This document shows, in pieces, positions 16,004 through 23,557 of a DNA stretch of 46,786 nucleotides. The notes under the pieces are model-generated. The model saw only the letters and a list, made by a program, of their open reading frames with translations, was not told the DNA's origin and searched no databases. Each line of letters opens with the position of its first letter. Position 1 is the first letter of the stretch. Both the position numbers and the translations under genes were made by a program. Source of the stretch: an uncultured Muribaculaceae bacterium (GTDB taxonomy: Bacteria > Bacteroidota > Bacteroidia > Bacteroidales > Muribaculaceae); assembly GCA_910587925.1 (NCBI GenBank), contig CAJUOC010000022.1, positions 1-46,786 of the forward strand. The letters run 5' to 3'.

Positions 16004-17085
16004 AGACCATCCTCCTCACAGCCGCCGCAGCCATACTCGCCGCCGGCGCCGCCACCGCACAGACCACCCAGCGCTTCACCGCCTCAAAAGCATCGGAGTA
16101 CGGCATCGTGTACTCGCTGCCCGTCACCGAGCTCGACATCACCATCGAGGCCGAGCTCACCGAGCGACGCCCGGGCGAGTTTTTCAACTACGCCCGCCGC
16201 CACCTCGGCATCACCGACGCCATACGCTCCACCGGCCGCTCGGCCCGCATCAAGAGCGTCACCATCACCCCCCGCGGCGTGGCCGACCCCGACTCGCGCT
16301 GGCTGGCGCAATTCAAGGCCGGCACCGCCCCCTACCTCATCCTCGACCCCTCAGGCGTGCCTCTGGCCCTCAATACCGAGAGCACAGCCACCGTCGACAC
16401 CCCCGCCCTGCCCGAGGCCAAGCCCGCCGGCCCCACCATCCTCGAGACCGAGGCCGCCCGCCAGGCCATGACCCAGGACATGATACGCAGCTCATCGACA
16501 TCAAAGCGCGCCGAGCTGGCCGCACAGCGCATCTTCGAGCTGCGCGACACCCGCTCGGAGCTCCTCTCCGGCCAGGCCGAGAATCCGCCAGCCGACGGCC
16601 GCGCCATGCAGCTCGTGCTCGACAACCTCGCCCGCCAGGAAGAAGCGCTCACAGCCATGTTTGCCGGCACCGAGTCGACATCCACCGTCGTGAGCACCAT
16701 TGCCCTGCGCCCCGACTCGCTCGGGCTGGCCGACGAAGTGATAGCCCGCCTCTCGGCCGTCGACGGCATCCTCGAGCCCGACAATCTCGCCGGCGCCCCC
16801 GTCACCGTATCTGTCGACATCCTCGAGCAAGGCCGTCTGCCCCTCAACGAGAAAGGCGAGCCCAAGCGCTTTCCCAAAGGCGGCGTGGCATACAACATCC
16901 CCGGCCGCGCCCTGGTCACCGTCAGCTACGACGGCGCCGAAGTGGCCCGCGCCGAGGTGAGCCTCGCCCAGCTCGGCGTGACCTTCGGCCTCGACCCAGC
17001 CCTCTTCACCGACAAGAAAGCCCCCTCGCGCCTCCAGCTCGACCCCGCCACCGGCGCCATCCTCCTCTTCGGCCCCGCCGACTGA
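16000..17085 (+). CDS. DUF4831 family secreted protein
   Basis: 361 residues. Signal peptide about 1-20 (LLTAAAAILAAGAATAQ), then a beta-rich body with GIVYSLPVTELDITIEAE and RRPGEFFNYARRHLG, matching DUF4831 of Bacteroidetes. The C-terminus (FGLDPALFTDKKAPSRLQLD) is also typical. It is exported; the function is unknown. The start overlaps the nnr stop (ATGA), an arrangement that suggests cotranscription rather than shared function. Confidence 0.85.
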   Translation: MKTILLTAAAAILAAGAATAQTTQRFTASKASEYGIVYSLPVTELDITIEAELTERRPGEFFNYARRHLGITDAIRSTGRSARIKSVTITPRGVADPDSRWLAQFKAGTAPYLILDPSGVPLALNTESTATVDTPALPEAKPAGPTILETEAARQAMTQDMIRSSSTSKRAELAAQRIFELRDTRSELLSGQAENPPADGRAMQLVLDNLARQEEALTAMFAGTESTSTVVSTIALRPDSLGLADEVIARLSAVDGILEPDNLAGAPVTVSVDILEQGRLPLNEKGEPKRFPKGGVAYNIPGRALVTVSYDGAEVARAEVSLAQLGVTFGLDPALFTDKKAPSRLQLDPATGAILLFGPAD

Positions 17086-17109
17086 CCGGGCAAACGCCAA
17101 CCAACTGTA

Positions 17110-17131
17110 CGGTCGCCACCTGTGGCGACCG
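17110..17131 (+). terminator. Hairpin after the nnr - DUF4831 operon
   Basis: CGGTCGCCAC (17110-17119) and GTGGCGACCG (17122-17131) form a 10-bp perfect dyad, 24 bp after the DUF4831 stop. There is no T run, so intrinsic termination is uncertain. Confidence 0.5.
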
Positions 17132-17259
17132 CCGCAACGAACCGCTTGCATATATCACAAATTATAGCTTAATTTGCACATCATATCGCCCGCAGAAGCC
17201 CTATGGGACCAGTGGGCGGGAAAAATCTCCGGAGCAACGGCTCCGGCCATACACATAAT
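17132..17259 (+). other. Structured non-coding spacer upstream of the long hairpin
   Basis: Relatively AT-rich for this genome. It holds a weak promoter-like pair (CTTG, 20 bp, TTAATTTG ending near 17175), a possible stem CGCCC...GGGCG around 17189-17218, and a clear 7-bp hairpin CCGGAGC/GCTCCGG with an AACG tetraloop (17229-17246). No reading frame is convincing. It could be the 5' part of a structured RNA that continues into 17260-17506. Confidence 0.4.
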
Positions 17260-17506
17260 AAAAGCGTTTATCGACGCTGATTCTTGACCATCTGAAATTC
17301 TCGCAAAATTTCTAATCTCTGTCAAGGGTCGGGCAACGGTAGATGCCCGTGGATATGTATTATCTGTCCGGCATCCGTATATACGGATTTCGCCGGACGT
17401 AAGATAACATATATAAGCGTGGGCTTCTGCGTTGCCGTCCTACAGAGATTGGCAATGCGAGAAGCCACAGATGGCAGGACGGCAAGATACAGATTCCTAC
17501 GCTTTT
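17260..17506. repeat. 247-nt imperfect inverted repeat (single long hairpin)
   Basis: Centred on the perfect palindrome ATCCGTATATACGGAT (17373-17388). Matching blocks run outward in order: GTCCGGC/GCCGGAC, TATTATCT/AAGATAACATA, GATGCCCG/CGTGGGCTTC, GGGCAACG/CGTTGCCGTCC, AATCTCTGT/ACAGAGATT, TTCTCGCA/TGCGAGAA, CCATCTG/CAGATGG, TTCTTG/CAAGATA and AAAAGCGT/ACGCTTTT. Each arm is about 120 nt with small bulges. It lies 46 bp before the LPS-kinase-like gene. It may be a structured RNA, a 5' leader or a miniature mobile element; I cannot tell which. Confidence 0.75.
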
Positions 17507-17552
17507 CCTGTATCAATACCCGACGCCAAGGAGAGGAACCTGCGGCTCATAC

Positions 17553-18374
17553 ATGATGATGTCGCTCAGAAAACTTTTCCTACGACTCAACGACCGTTGC
17601 CGCCGCATCAAGGTGGTGAGAGCCGACGACAGCGCCCTCGCCGAAGACACCCTGCTGCATCTGGCGTTCACCTCGCCATTTGAGGCAGACATACTGTGGG
17701 ACAGCCGCAATGTGGTATGGCGCACATCCATCGCCGGGATGACCTGCGTGGTGAAGACATTCTGCGGCGGAGTCGGCAAGAGCCTGATATACTCTGTAAA
17801 GCGCTCCAAGGCGCGCCGCTCCTTTGCCCACGCCGTCGAGCTCATCCGACGCGGAATCGACACACCCCGCCCGCTTGGATTTGTCGAGGTGCGCGGCCTG
17901 TGCAACATGCTTTCCCACTCTTGCTACGCAAGCACATATACTCCGTATATCGCCCTGACCGACGCAATCGGGCAGTATGGCGACAGTGTCGTCGACGCCT
18001 TTGCCGCATTTGTCGCGCGCCTGCACCGGAGAGGTATAAAACACGACGACCTCAACGGGTCCAACGTACGCGTGGGCAAAGACGCCGCCGGCAGATTCAC
18101 ATTCTCTCTCATAGACCTCAACCGCATGAAGATATATCCCGCAGGCCACGCCCTCGGCCGACGGGAAGCGCTCGACAATGTATGCCGGTTTACATACGAC
18201 ACCGATATATTCCGCCGCTTCGCCGCATCCTATATACAGGCCACAGGCCGCCGGGCAAGCGAGGCCGACGACCTGATTGAGTACAAGCAAAAGGCAGACA
18301 AGCGCTTCTGGCGCCGCAAACGGTACATGCACGCCCTGGGCCGGCTCCTGGGCATTAAAAAAAATGCGCGATGA
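17553..18374 (+). CDS. Lipopolysaccharide kinase (InaA/Kdo kinase-like) family protein
   Basis: 273 residues, cytoplasmic kinase-like fold. The ATP-binding Lys68 lies in CVVKTF, the catalytic loop is KHDDLNGSNVRV (Asp166, Asn171), and the metal-binding Asp188 lies in LIDLNRM, which matches the WaaP/KdkA/InaA group that phosphorylates sugars of the LPS core. Three consecutive ATG codons (17553, 17556, 17559) are possible starts. The stop overlaps the GT2 gene by four bases, so the two proteins probably modify the same glycolipid. A long hairpin precedes the gene and no TAnnTTTG box is close, so its promoter is unclear. Confidence 0.85.
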   Translation: MMMSLRKLFLRLNDRCRRIKVVRADDSALAEDTLLHLAFTSPFEADILWDSRNVVWRTSIAGMTCVVKTFCGGVGKSLIYSVKRSKARRSFAHAVELIRRGIDTPRPLGFVEVRGLCNMLSHSCYASTYTPYIALTDAIGQYGDSVVDAFAAFVARLHRRGIKHDDLNGSNVRVGKDAAGRFTFSLIDLNRMKIYPAGHALGRREALDNVCRFTYDTDIFRRFAASYIQATGRRASEADDLIEYKQKADKRFWRRKRYMHALGRLLGIKKNAR

Positions 18375-19219
18375 CGGGCAACGTAAGTGTGGTGGTATCC
18401 ACCTACAATCGGCCCGACGCCCTGGAGCTGTGCCTGCGGTCGCTGATGTACCAGAGCCGCCTCCCCGACGAGATAATCGTCGGGGACGACGGCTCACGAC
18501 CCGACACGGCCGAGGTCATCGACCGACTGCGCGCCCTTGCCCCGATACCGCTCGTGCACGTATGGCAAGAAGACCGCGGCTTCCGACTGGCGGCCATCCG
18601 CAACAAGGCCGTGATGGCATCGTCGGGGCAATATATCATACAGATTGACGGCGACATCATAGCCCACCCGCGCTTTGTCGAAGACCATATGCACTTTGCC
18701 CGGCCGGGATATTTCCTGCGTGGCGGGCGCGCGCTCCTGGGCCCCGCGCTTACAGCAGAGCTGTGCCGCGACAGAGTCCCGCGCCCCGTACACATATGGA
18801 CACCCGGCATATCCAAAGCCACCAATACGCTGCGCATACCACCACTGGCGCGGTACCTCGCCCCGCGATACCGCCCCTCGGCTTATGTACTGGGCTGCAA
18901 CATGTCGTTTCATAAATCCGACTTCCTGGCCGTAAACGGCTACGACGAACATTTCGAGGGATGGGGCGGCGAGGACTCCGACTTTTTCAGACGCCTGCGT
19001 CTCAACGGCGTAAGACATCTCAGGCTGAAATTCGCCGCCATCGCATACCATCTTTACCACGACGAGGCCTCCCGACACAATCAGGCCCACAACGACCTGT
19101 ACAGCACCCGCCCGCACCCCGACATATACTGCGCCGACGGCGCCGATAAATACTCCATCGCCGGCGATACTTGCCCGGCGGGAGACCACATACCGAAAGC
19201 GCGGAGCGCTGGCCCTTAA
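18371..19219 (+). CDS. GT2 family glycosyltransferase with C-terminal galactosyltransferase-like region
   Basis: 282 residues. GT-A fold with VVVSTYNRPDALELCLRSL (7-25), VGDDGS (37-42), the metal-binding IDGD (Asp93, Asp95), and the glycosyltransferase-7C signature EGWGGEDSDFFRRLRLNG (from about 196), all intact. It probably adds a sugar to the lipooligosaccharide core or a surface glycan, together with the kinase it overlaps. The last seven codons and the TAA lie in the left arm of a palindromic repeat (19198-19338), so the original C-terminus may have been altered by that element. Confidence 0.88.
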   Translation: MTGNVSVVVSTYNRPDALELCLRSLMYQSRLPDEIIVGDDGSRPDTAEVIDRLRALAPIPLVHVWQEDRGFRLAAIRNKAVMASSGQYIIQIDGDIIAHPRFVEDHMHFARPGYFLRGGRALLGPALTAELCRDRVPRPVHIWTPGISKATNTLRIPPLARYLAPRYRPSAYVLGCNMSFHKSDFLAVNGYDEHFEGWGGEDSDFFRRLRLNGVRHLRLKFAAIAYHLYHDEASRHNQAHNDLYSTRPHPDIYCADGADKYSIAGDTCPAGDHIPKARSAGP

Positions 19220-19338
19220 TGATGCGCAGCGCAATAAGGGTCAGGTCTAACGACCTTCACGTACCGCGGGGGCGCGGGTTGCACGGGGTTGCGCTTCGCT
19301 CCACCCCGTGTTACTCATAAGGGTCAGCGCTCCGCGCT
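19198..19338. repeat. 141-bp palindromic element with 21-bp terminal inverted repeats
   Basis: The left end 19198-19218 and right end 19318-19338 match as inverted repeats at 20 of 21 positions (AGCGCGGAGCGCTGRCCCTTA). Internal dyads include CCCTTA...TAAGGG (19213-19240) and CACGGGGT...ACCCCGTG near 19282-19310. The layout, terminal arms plus smaller internal dyads, resembles the X and Y elements elsewhere in the window although the sequence differs. It overlaps the GT2 stop codon. The remaining spacer to 19455 shows no gene. Confidence 0.8.
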
Positions 19339-19455
19339 TCTGCTGCCGCATGAGTCGTCGTCATAGCGGGCTGGTTGGTTTGCAGCACCCTCGATATCAA
19401 TTGGAGCCACGGTCATGTCATGTATGCGGGCGCGGCCGGCAGAATGACCGGCGGG

Positions 19456-19487
19456 GTTGTGTAATTGGTAAAAAAATCTTAATTTTG
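19456..19487 (+). promoter_or_regulatory. Promoter of the two-barrel / PCMD operon
   Basis: GTTG (19456-19459) and TAATTTTG (19480-19487) are 20 bp apart. The -7 box ends only 7 nt before the ATG at 19495, so the message is probably leaderless or nearly so. Confidence 0.75.
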
Positions 19488-19494
19488 CGGCGTT

Positions 19495-20256
19495 ATGCCG
19501 ACTATTCCACATTTCCGCCGCTCGTGTGCCCGCATATTGCTGAGCCTCGGCATGGCTGCTGCCGCTGCCTTGCCGGTCGGCGCGCAGGAGCAATTCACCC
19601 GCGGCATCGAGTCTATCTCGTTTGTACCCAAGGGACAGTGGATTACCGGCGTGAGCGTCAGCTACTCGCAGTCGAAGCAAGACAATTACCAGTTTCTGGT
19701 GGTCGAGCGCCTGTCGGGCGACACATACAGTTTCAAGGTAAGCCCGATGCTGATGTATGCCTTCCACGACAATCTCGCCGCCGGCGGCCGCGTGGCATAC
19801 CAGCGCACGCGCACACGCCTCGACCGCGCCGACATCGTGCTGGGCGCCGACACCGAGTATGGCGTCGACAATCTCTACTCCATAAGCCACAGCTACTACG
19901 GCATGGCGGCCTTCCGCCAATATCTTTCGCTGGGACGCACCACCCGCTTTGGACTCTTCAACGAAGTGCAGCTCCAGGTGGGCGGTGGCCAGTCAAAAAT
20001 CTGCTCAGGCTCGGGCGCCGACCTCACCGGCACGTATGAGCGCGACTTCGACCTCAATGTGGGCATCGCGCCGGGCCTGATAGTGTTTCTGAGCAACTAC
20101 TCGGCCCTGGAGGTCAACGTAGGCGTGCTCGGCTTCCACTACAACAAGACCCGCTCCGTGTCTGACCAGATATATGTGGCCAAGCGCGACTACTCGCGTG
20201 CCAATTTCAAAATCAATCTATTCTCCATCACCTTCGGGGTGGCATTCTACATATGA
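19495..20256 (+). CDS. Outer membrane beta-barrel protein, first of a pair
   Basis: 253 residues. A signal peptide (about 1-30, ending AALPVGAQ) is followed by IESISFVPKGQWITGVSVSYS and repeated amphipathic strands, with a hydrophobic aromatic C-terminus (FSITFGVAFYI) typical of outer-membrane barrels. The next gene encodes a protein with the same plan (FIPRGKWGFGLTASY; RSKRFGVFNEV versus TTRFGLFNEV), so the two are paralogues. The start is supported by the signal peptide and by a promoter box 7 nt upstream. The function is unknown. Confidence 0.82.
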   Translation: MPTIPHFRRSCARILLSLGMAAAAALPVGAQEQFTRGIESISFVPKGQWITGVSVSYSQSKQDNYQFLVVERLSGDTYSFKVSPMLMYAFHDNLAAGGRVAYQRTRTRLDRADIVLGADTEYGVDNLYSISHSYYGMAAFRQYLSLGRTTRFGLFNEVQLQVGGGQSKICSGSGADLTGTYERDFDLNVGIAPGLIVFLSNYSALEVNVGVLGFHYNKTRSVSDQIYVAKRDYSRANFKINLFSITFGVAFYI

Positions 20257-21101
20257 TACGCCGTCTGCTCACAGCCATAGTCATCGCCGGCGCATCGCTG
20301 GCCGCCGCGGCCGACGAGCCGGAGCCCCGCGTGGTGCGCAAGTCGGAGGCGCCCGACCGCCCCGAGCAGCACGAGATGGTGATCGTGGGCAACGATACCG
20401 TGCCCCTGACCATGAAGGAACGCAACTTCGGCCGATACGACCGAGGGCTGTTCAACTATCTCTTCATCCCCCGGGGCAAGTGGGGCTTCGGCCTGACGGC
20501 ATCTTACGGCGAGCTGAATACCGAGGATGTGCAGGTGCTCTCGCTGCTGAGCAATCTCGACCTCAGCGGCAAGATGTATTCCATCAAGCCTTTCATATCG
20601 TACTTTATCAAAAACAATCAGTCGGTGGGTCTGCGCTTCAACTACACCCGCGGCCAGGCCGACCTGGGCGGGCTGTCGGTCGACTTCGACGAAGACCTCG
20701 CCTTCACCCTGAGCGACATCAGCTACTACAGCCAGTCGTACTCGGTATCGGCATTTTACCGCAACTATATCGGCATCAATCGCAGCAAGCGCTTCGGCGT
20801 GTTCAATGAAGTCGACGTCACGGTCGGCTCAGGTACATCGCGCTTCAAGCGTCTGTACGACGGCGTGCCCCGCGACACCCGCACCGTCATCACCCAGGGC
20901 AGCATCAACTTCAGCCCGGGAGTATGTGTGTTCATACAGGAGTATGTGGCCTTCAACGTGTCGTTTGGCGTGTTTGGCCTCAACTTCCGCCGCGAGCACC
21001 AGCTCACCGACGGCACCGACGAGGGCACCCGCTTTACATCCGGCGCCAACTTCCGCTTCAACCTCTTCAATATCAACCTCGGCATGATGGTAGTGATATG
21101 A
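20253..21101 (+). CDS. Outer membrane beta-barrel protein, second of a pair
   Basis: 282 residues. Signal peptide about 1-20 (MIRRLLTAIVIAGASLAAAA), a charged N-terminal stretch (about 21-60), then a barrel beginning FIPRGKWGFGLTASYG and ending FRFNLFNINLGMMVVI. It is paralogous to the preceding protein. It overlaps that gene by four bases and overlaps the PCMD gene at its 3' end, so all three are translated from one message. It may form a complex with the downstream lipoprotein. Confidence 0.82.
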   Translation: MIRRLLTAIVIAGASLAAAADEPEPRVVRKSEAPDRPEQHEMVIVGNDTVPLTMKERNFGRYDRGLFNYLFIPRGKWGFGLTASYGELNTEDVQVLSLLSNLDLSGKMYSIKPFISYFIKNNQSVGLRFNYTRGQADLGGLSVDFDEDLAFTLSDISYYSQSYSVSAFYRNYIGINRSKRFGVFNEVDVTVGSGTSRFKRLYDGVPRDTRTVITQGSINFSPGVCVFIQEYVAFNVSFGVFGLNFRREHQLTDGTDEGTRFTSGANFRFNLFNINLGMMVVI

Positions 21102-22690
21102 CGACTCACCCGCGACTCACCCCACTGCTCACGGCTGCAATCGCCGCCATCGCCGCGCTGGCAAGCGGATGTATCAAAAACGACATCCCTTACCCGCGCA
21201 TACAGGCGTGCATACGCACCTTTGAGGCGCAGGGCACCATCGGCCCGGCCGCCATCGACTCGGCCGCCCGCACCGTGTCCATCGCGCTCGACGAGGCCAC
21301 CGACCCCGCCGCAGTGCGCATTTACACCTATACACTCACTCCGGGCTCAGAAGTAGTGGGTGGCTCCATAGCCCCCGGAGCCGCCGTCGACCTCACCTCC
21401 CCGCTGAGCGTGACACTGCACCTGTATCAAGACTGGGAGTGGACACTGAGCGCCACACAGGCCATCGAGCGGTACTTCACCATCGACGGCCAGGTGGGCA
21501 CATCGACCATCGACGTGCCCGGCCGGCGCGTGGTGGCGTACCTGGCCAAGTCTATGCAGCTCGGCGCCGTGCGCGTCACATCGATGAAGCTCGGCCCCGC
21601 AGGCTCCACGGTCACACCCGACCTCTGCGCCGAGGGCCTTACGGTCGACTTTACCCACCCGGTAGAGGTGCAGGTATCGGCCTGGGGACGCGATGAGACA
21701 TGGACCATCTACGTCGAGCAGGCCGACGCCACCGTCACCACCGTAAGCGCCGACGCCTGGACCAACGTAGCCTGGGTATACGGCCAGGCCGAGGCCGGGC
21801 GCGACAACGGCATCGAGTACCGCCTCGCCGGCACCGACGCCTGGACCCGCGTGCCTCAGGCCGACATCACTGCCACCGGCGGCTCGTTCCACGCCCGCAT
21901 AGCCCACCTGCAGGCCGCCACCGCCTACCAGGCCCGCGCATACTCTGGCGACGACACCGGCGCCATACTCGACTTCACCACCGGCACCGAGCTGCAGATA
22001 CCCAACGCATCGCTCGACGACTGGTGGCTCGACGGCAAGGTATGGTGTCCCTGGGCCGAAGGCTCCGAGCCATACTGGGACACCGGCAACAAAGGCGCCA
22101 CCACCATCGGCAGCTCCAACTCCGTACCCACCGACGACACATCGACCGGCACCGGCCGCGCCGCCAAGCTCCAGACGGTATTTGCCGGCATCGGCCCGCT
22201 GGGCAAGCTCGCCGCGGGCAACCTCTTCGTGGGCCGCTACGTGCGCACCGACGGCACCAACGGCGTGCTCAGCTTTGGCCGACCCTTTGCCGAGCGCCCC
22301 ACCCGTCTGCGCGGATACCTGCGCTACACCACCGCCCCCATCAGCCACACCTCGGCCGGATTTGAGCAGCTCGCCGGCCGCCCCGACACTTGTATCGTAT
22401 GGTGTGCGCTCATCGACCAGGACGAGCCATTCGAGATACGCACCAATCCCCGCAACCGCCAGCTCTTTGACCCCGAGGGCCCATACGTGGTGGCATACGG
22501 CAAGGTGGAGTATGGCCGCGACGTGGCCACATACACCCCATTTGACATCGAGCTGCAATATACCTCCACATCGCGCGTGCCCCGATACATACTCATCACC
22601 GCCTCGGCCAGCAAATACGGCGACTATTTCACCGGTGGAGTGGGCGCTGTGCTCTATATCGACGACCTAAGCCTCGGATATGACTATTAG
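21098..22690 (+). CDS. PCMD domain lipoprotein
   Basis: 530 residues. A lipoprotein signal ends at Cys25 (LASGC). Two or three Ig-like/beta modules follow (about 30-210), a fibronectin-like segment (about 215-300), and a C-terminal PCMD (putative carbohydrate metabolism) domain from about 305: IPNASLDDWW, WDTGNKGATTIG, FAGIGPLGKLAAGNLFVG and a final YIDDLSLGYDY. PCMD proteins are surface lipoproteins of Bacteroidetes with presumed glycan-binding roles. It is the last gene of the barrel-barrel-lipoprotein operon. Confidence 0.82.
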   Translation: MTTHPRLTPLLTAAIAAIAALASGCIKNDIPYPRIQACIRTFEAQGTIGPAAIDSAARTVSIALDEATDPAAVRIYTYTLTPGSEVVGGSIAPGAAVDLTSPLSVTLHLYQDWEWTLSATQAIERYFTIDGQVGTSTIDVPGRRVVAYLAKSMQLGAVRVTSMKLGPAGSTVTPDLCAEGLTVDFTHPVEVQVSAWGRDETWTIYVEQADATVTTVSADAWTNVAWVYGQAEAGRDNGIEYRLAGTDAWTRVPQADITATGGSFHARIAHLQAATAYQARAYSGDDTGAILDFTTGTELQIPNASLDDWWLDGKVWCPWAEGSEPYWDTGNKGATTIGSSNSVPTDDTSTGTGRAAKLQTVFAGIGPLGKLAAGNLFVGRYVRTDGTNGVLSFGRPFAERPTRLRGYLRYTTAPISHTSAGFEQLAGRPDTCIVWCALIDQDEPFEIRTNPRNRQLFDPEGPYVVAYGKVEYGRDVATYTPFDIELQYTSTSRVPRYILITASASKYGDYFTGGVGAVLYIDDLSLGYDY

Positions 22691-22720
22691 GGCACGATAC
22701 GGTTACGTTGCAGTTACGCA

Positions 22721-22752
22721 CTTGCCGCTTGCCGCGGATATGTATAAATTTG
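22721..22752 (+). promoter_or_regulatory. Promoter of the hydrolase - Mur ligase - Ddl cluster
   Basis: CTTG (22721-22724) and TAAATTTG (22745-22752) are 20 bp apart, 21 bp before the ATG at 22774. Confidence 0.7.
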
Positions 22753-22773
22753 TGATACAAAACACACATATCC

Positions 22774-23547
22774 ATGGTTGAAAAGACGATTGAAATATCC
22801 GGAGTGAATCTTCACTACCGCCGCTCAGGCACGGGCTCCCAGGCCATCATACTCATGCACGGCTGGGGCTGCGACCTCAATGCGCTGAGCCTCTTCGAGA
22901 GGGTCGGCGCCGAGCACCACACCGTGTACAATCTCGACCTGCCGGGCTTCGGTAAATCATCGGAGCCTTCCACAGCGTGGGGCGTCGAGGAGTACACCGT
23001 CATGCTGGAGGCTTTCGTGGCTGCCATGGGCATACAGAATCCCATACTGCTCGGGCACAGCTTCGGCGGCCGCGTGGCCATACTCTACGCCTCGCGCAAT
23101 CCCGTACAGCGGCTGGTGCTGGTCGACGCCGCCGGTGTGCGCCCCCGCCGCTCGCTCAAATACTACGCCAAGGTATATTCATTCAAGCTCGCCAAGCGTA
23201 TATACCCCTTCATGGTAGGCCGCGAGAAGGCCGAGCGCAAGATAGCCGACATGCGCTCGCGCCGAGGCTCGTATGACTACAACAACTGCTCTCCCATGAT
23301 GCGCAGCGTGATGGTGAACGTGGTCAACAGCGACCTGCGCCACGTGATGCCCCTCATCAAGGCCCCCACCCTGCTGCTGTGGGGCGAGGAAGACACCGCC
23401 ACCCCCATGCGCGACGCACGCATAATGAAAAAACTCATCCCCGACGCCGGGCTGGTGACATTCCCCGGCGCCGGCCACTTCAGCTTCGTCGACAATCCCT
23501 ACCAGAGCGCCGCCACCGTGCGCCGATTCATTCACCCCGACCTCTGA
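22774..23547 (+). CDS. Alpha/beta hydrolase
   Basis: 257 residues, single alpha/beta-hydrolase domain without signal peptide. The catalytic triad is visible: Ser96 in GHSFGG, Asp207 in WGEEDTATP and His235 in GAGHFSF; the oxyanion-hole region is HGWGCD (29-34). The substrate cannot be read from the sequence. It is 10 bp upstream of the Mur ligase and in one operon with a D-Ala-D-Ala ligase, so a role linked to cell-wall precursors is possible but unproven. Confidence 0.9.
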   Translation: MVEKTIEISGVNLHYRRSGTGSQAIILMHGWGCDLNALSLFERVGAEHHTVYNLDLPGFGKSSEPSTAWGVEEYTVMLEAFVAAMGIQNPILLGHSFGGRVAILYASRNPVQRLVLVDAAGVRPRRSLKYYAKVYSFKLAKRIYPFMVGREKAERKIADMRSRRGSYDYNNCSPMMRSVMVNVVNSDLRHVMPLIKAPTLLLWGEEDTATPMRDARIMKKLIPDAGLVTFPGAGHFSFVDNPYQSAATVRRFIHPDL

Positions 23548-23557
23548 CACTGCCAAG

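Noticed and set aside
17260..17506. Integron attC site or RNase P, SRP or tmRNA gene
   Set aside because: The attC core sites (RYYYAAC / GTTRRRY) and the conserved motifs of RNase P, SRP RNA and tmRNA were not found. A 6S-type RNA was not excluded and is left as a hypothesis.
17553..17561. Deciding among the three consecutive ATG codons of the LPS kinase gene
   Set aside because: No ribosome-binding signal or conserved N-terminus separates them, so the first was used without claiming it is correct.
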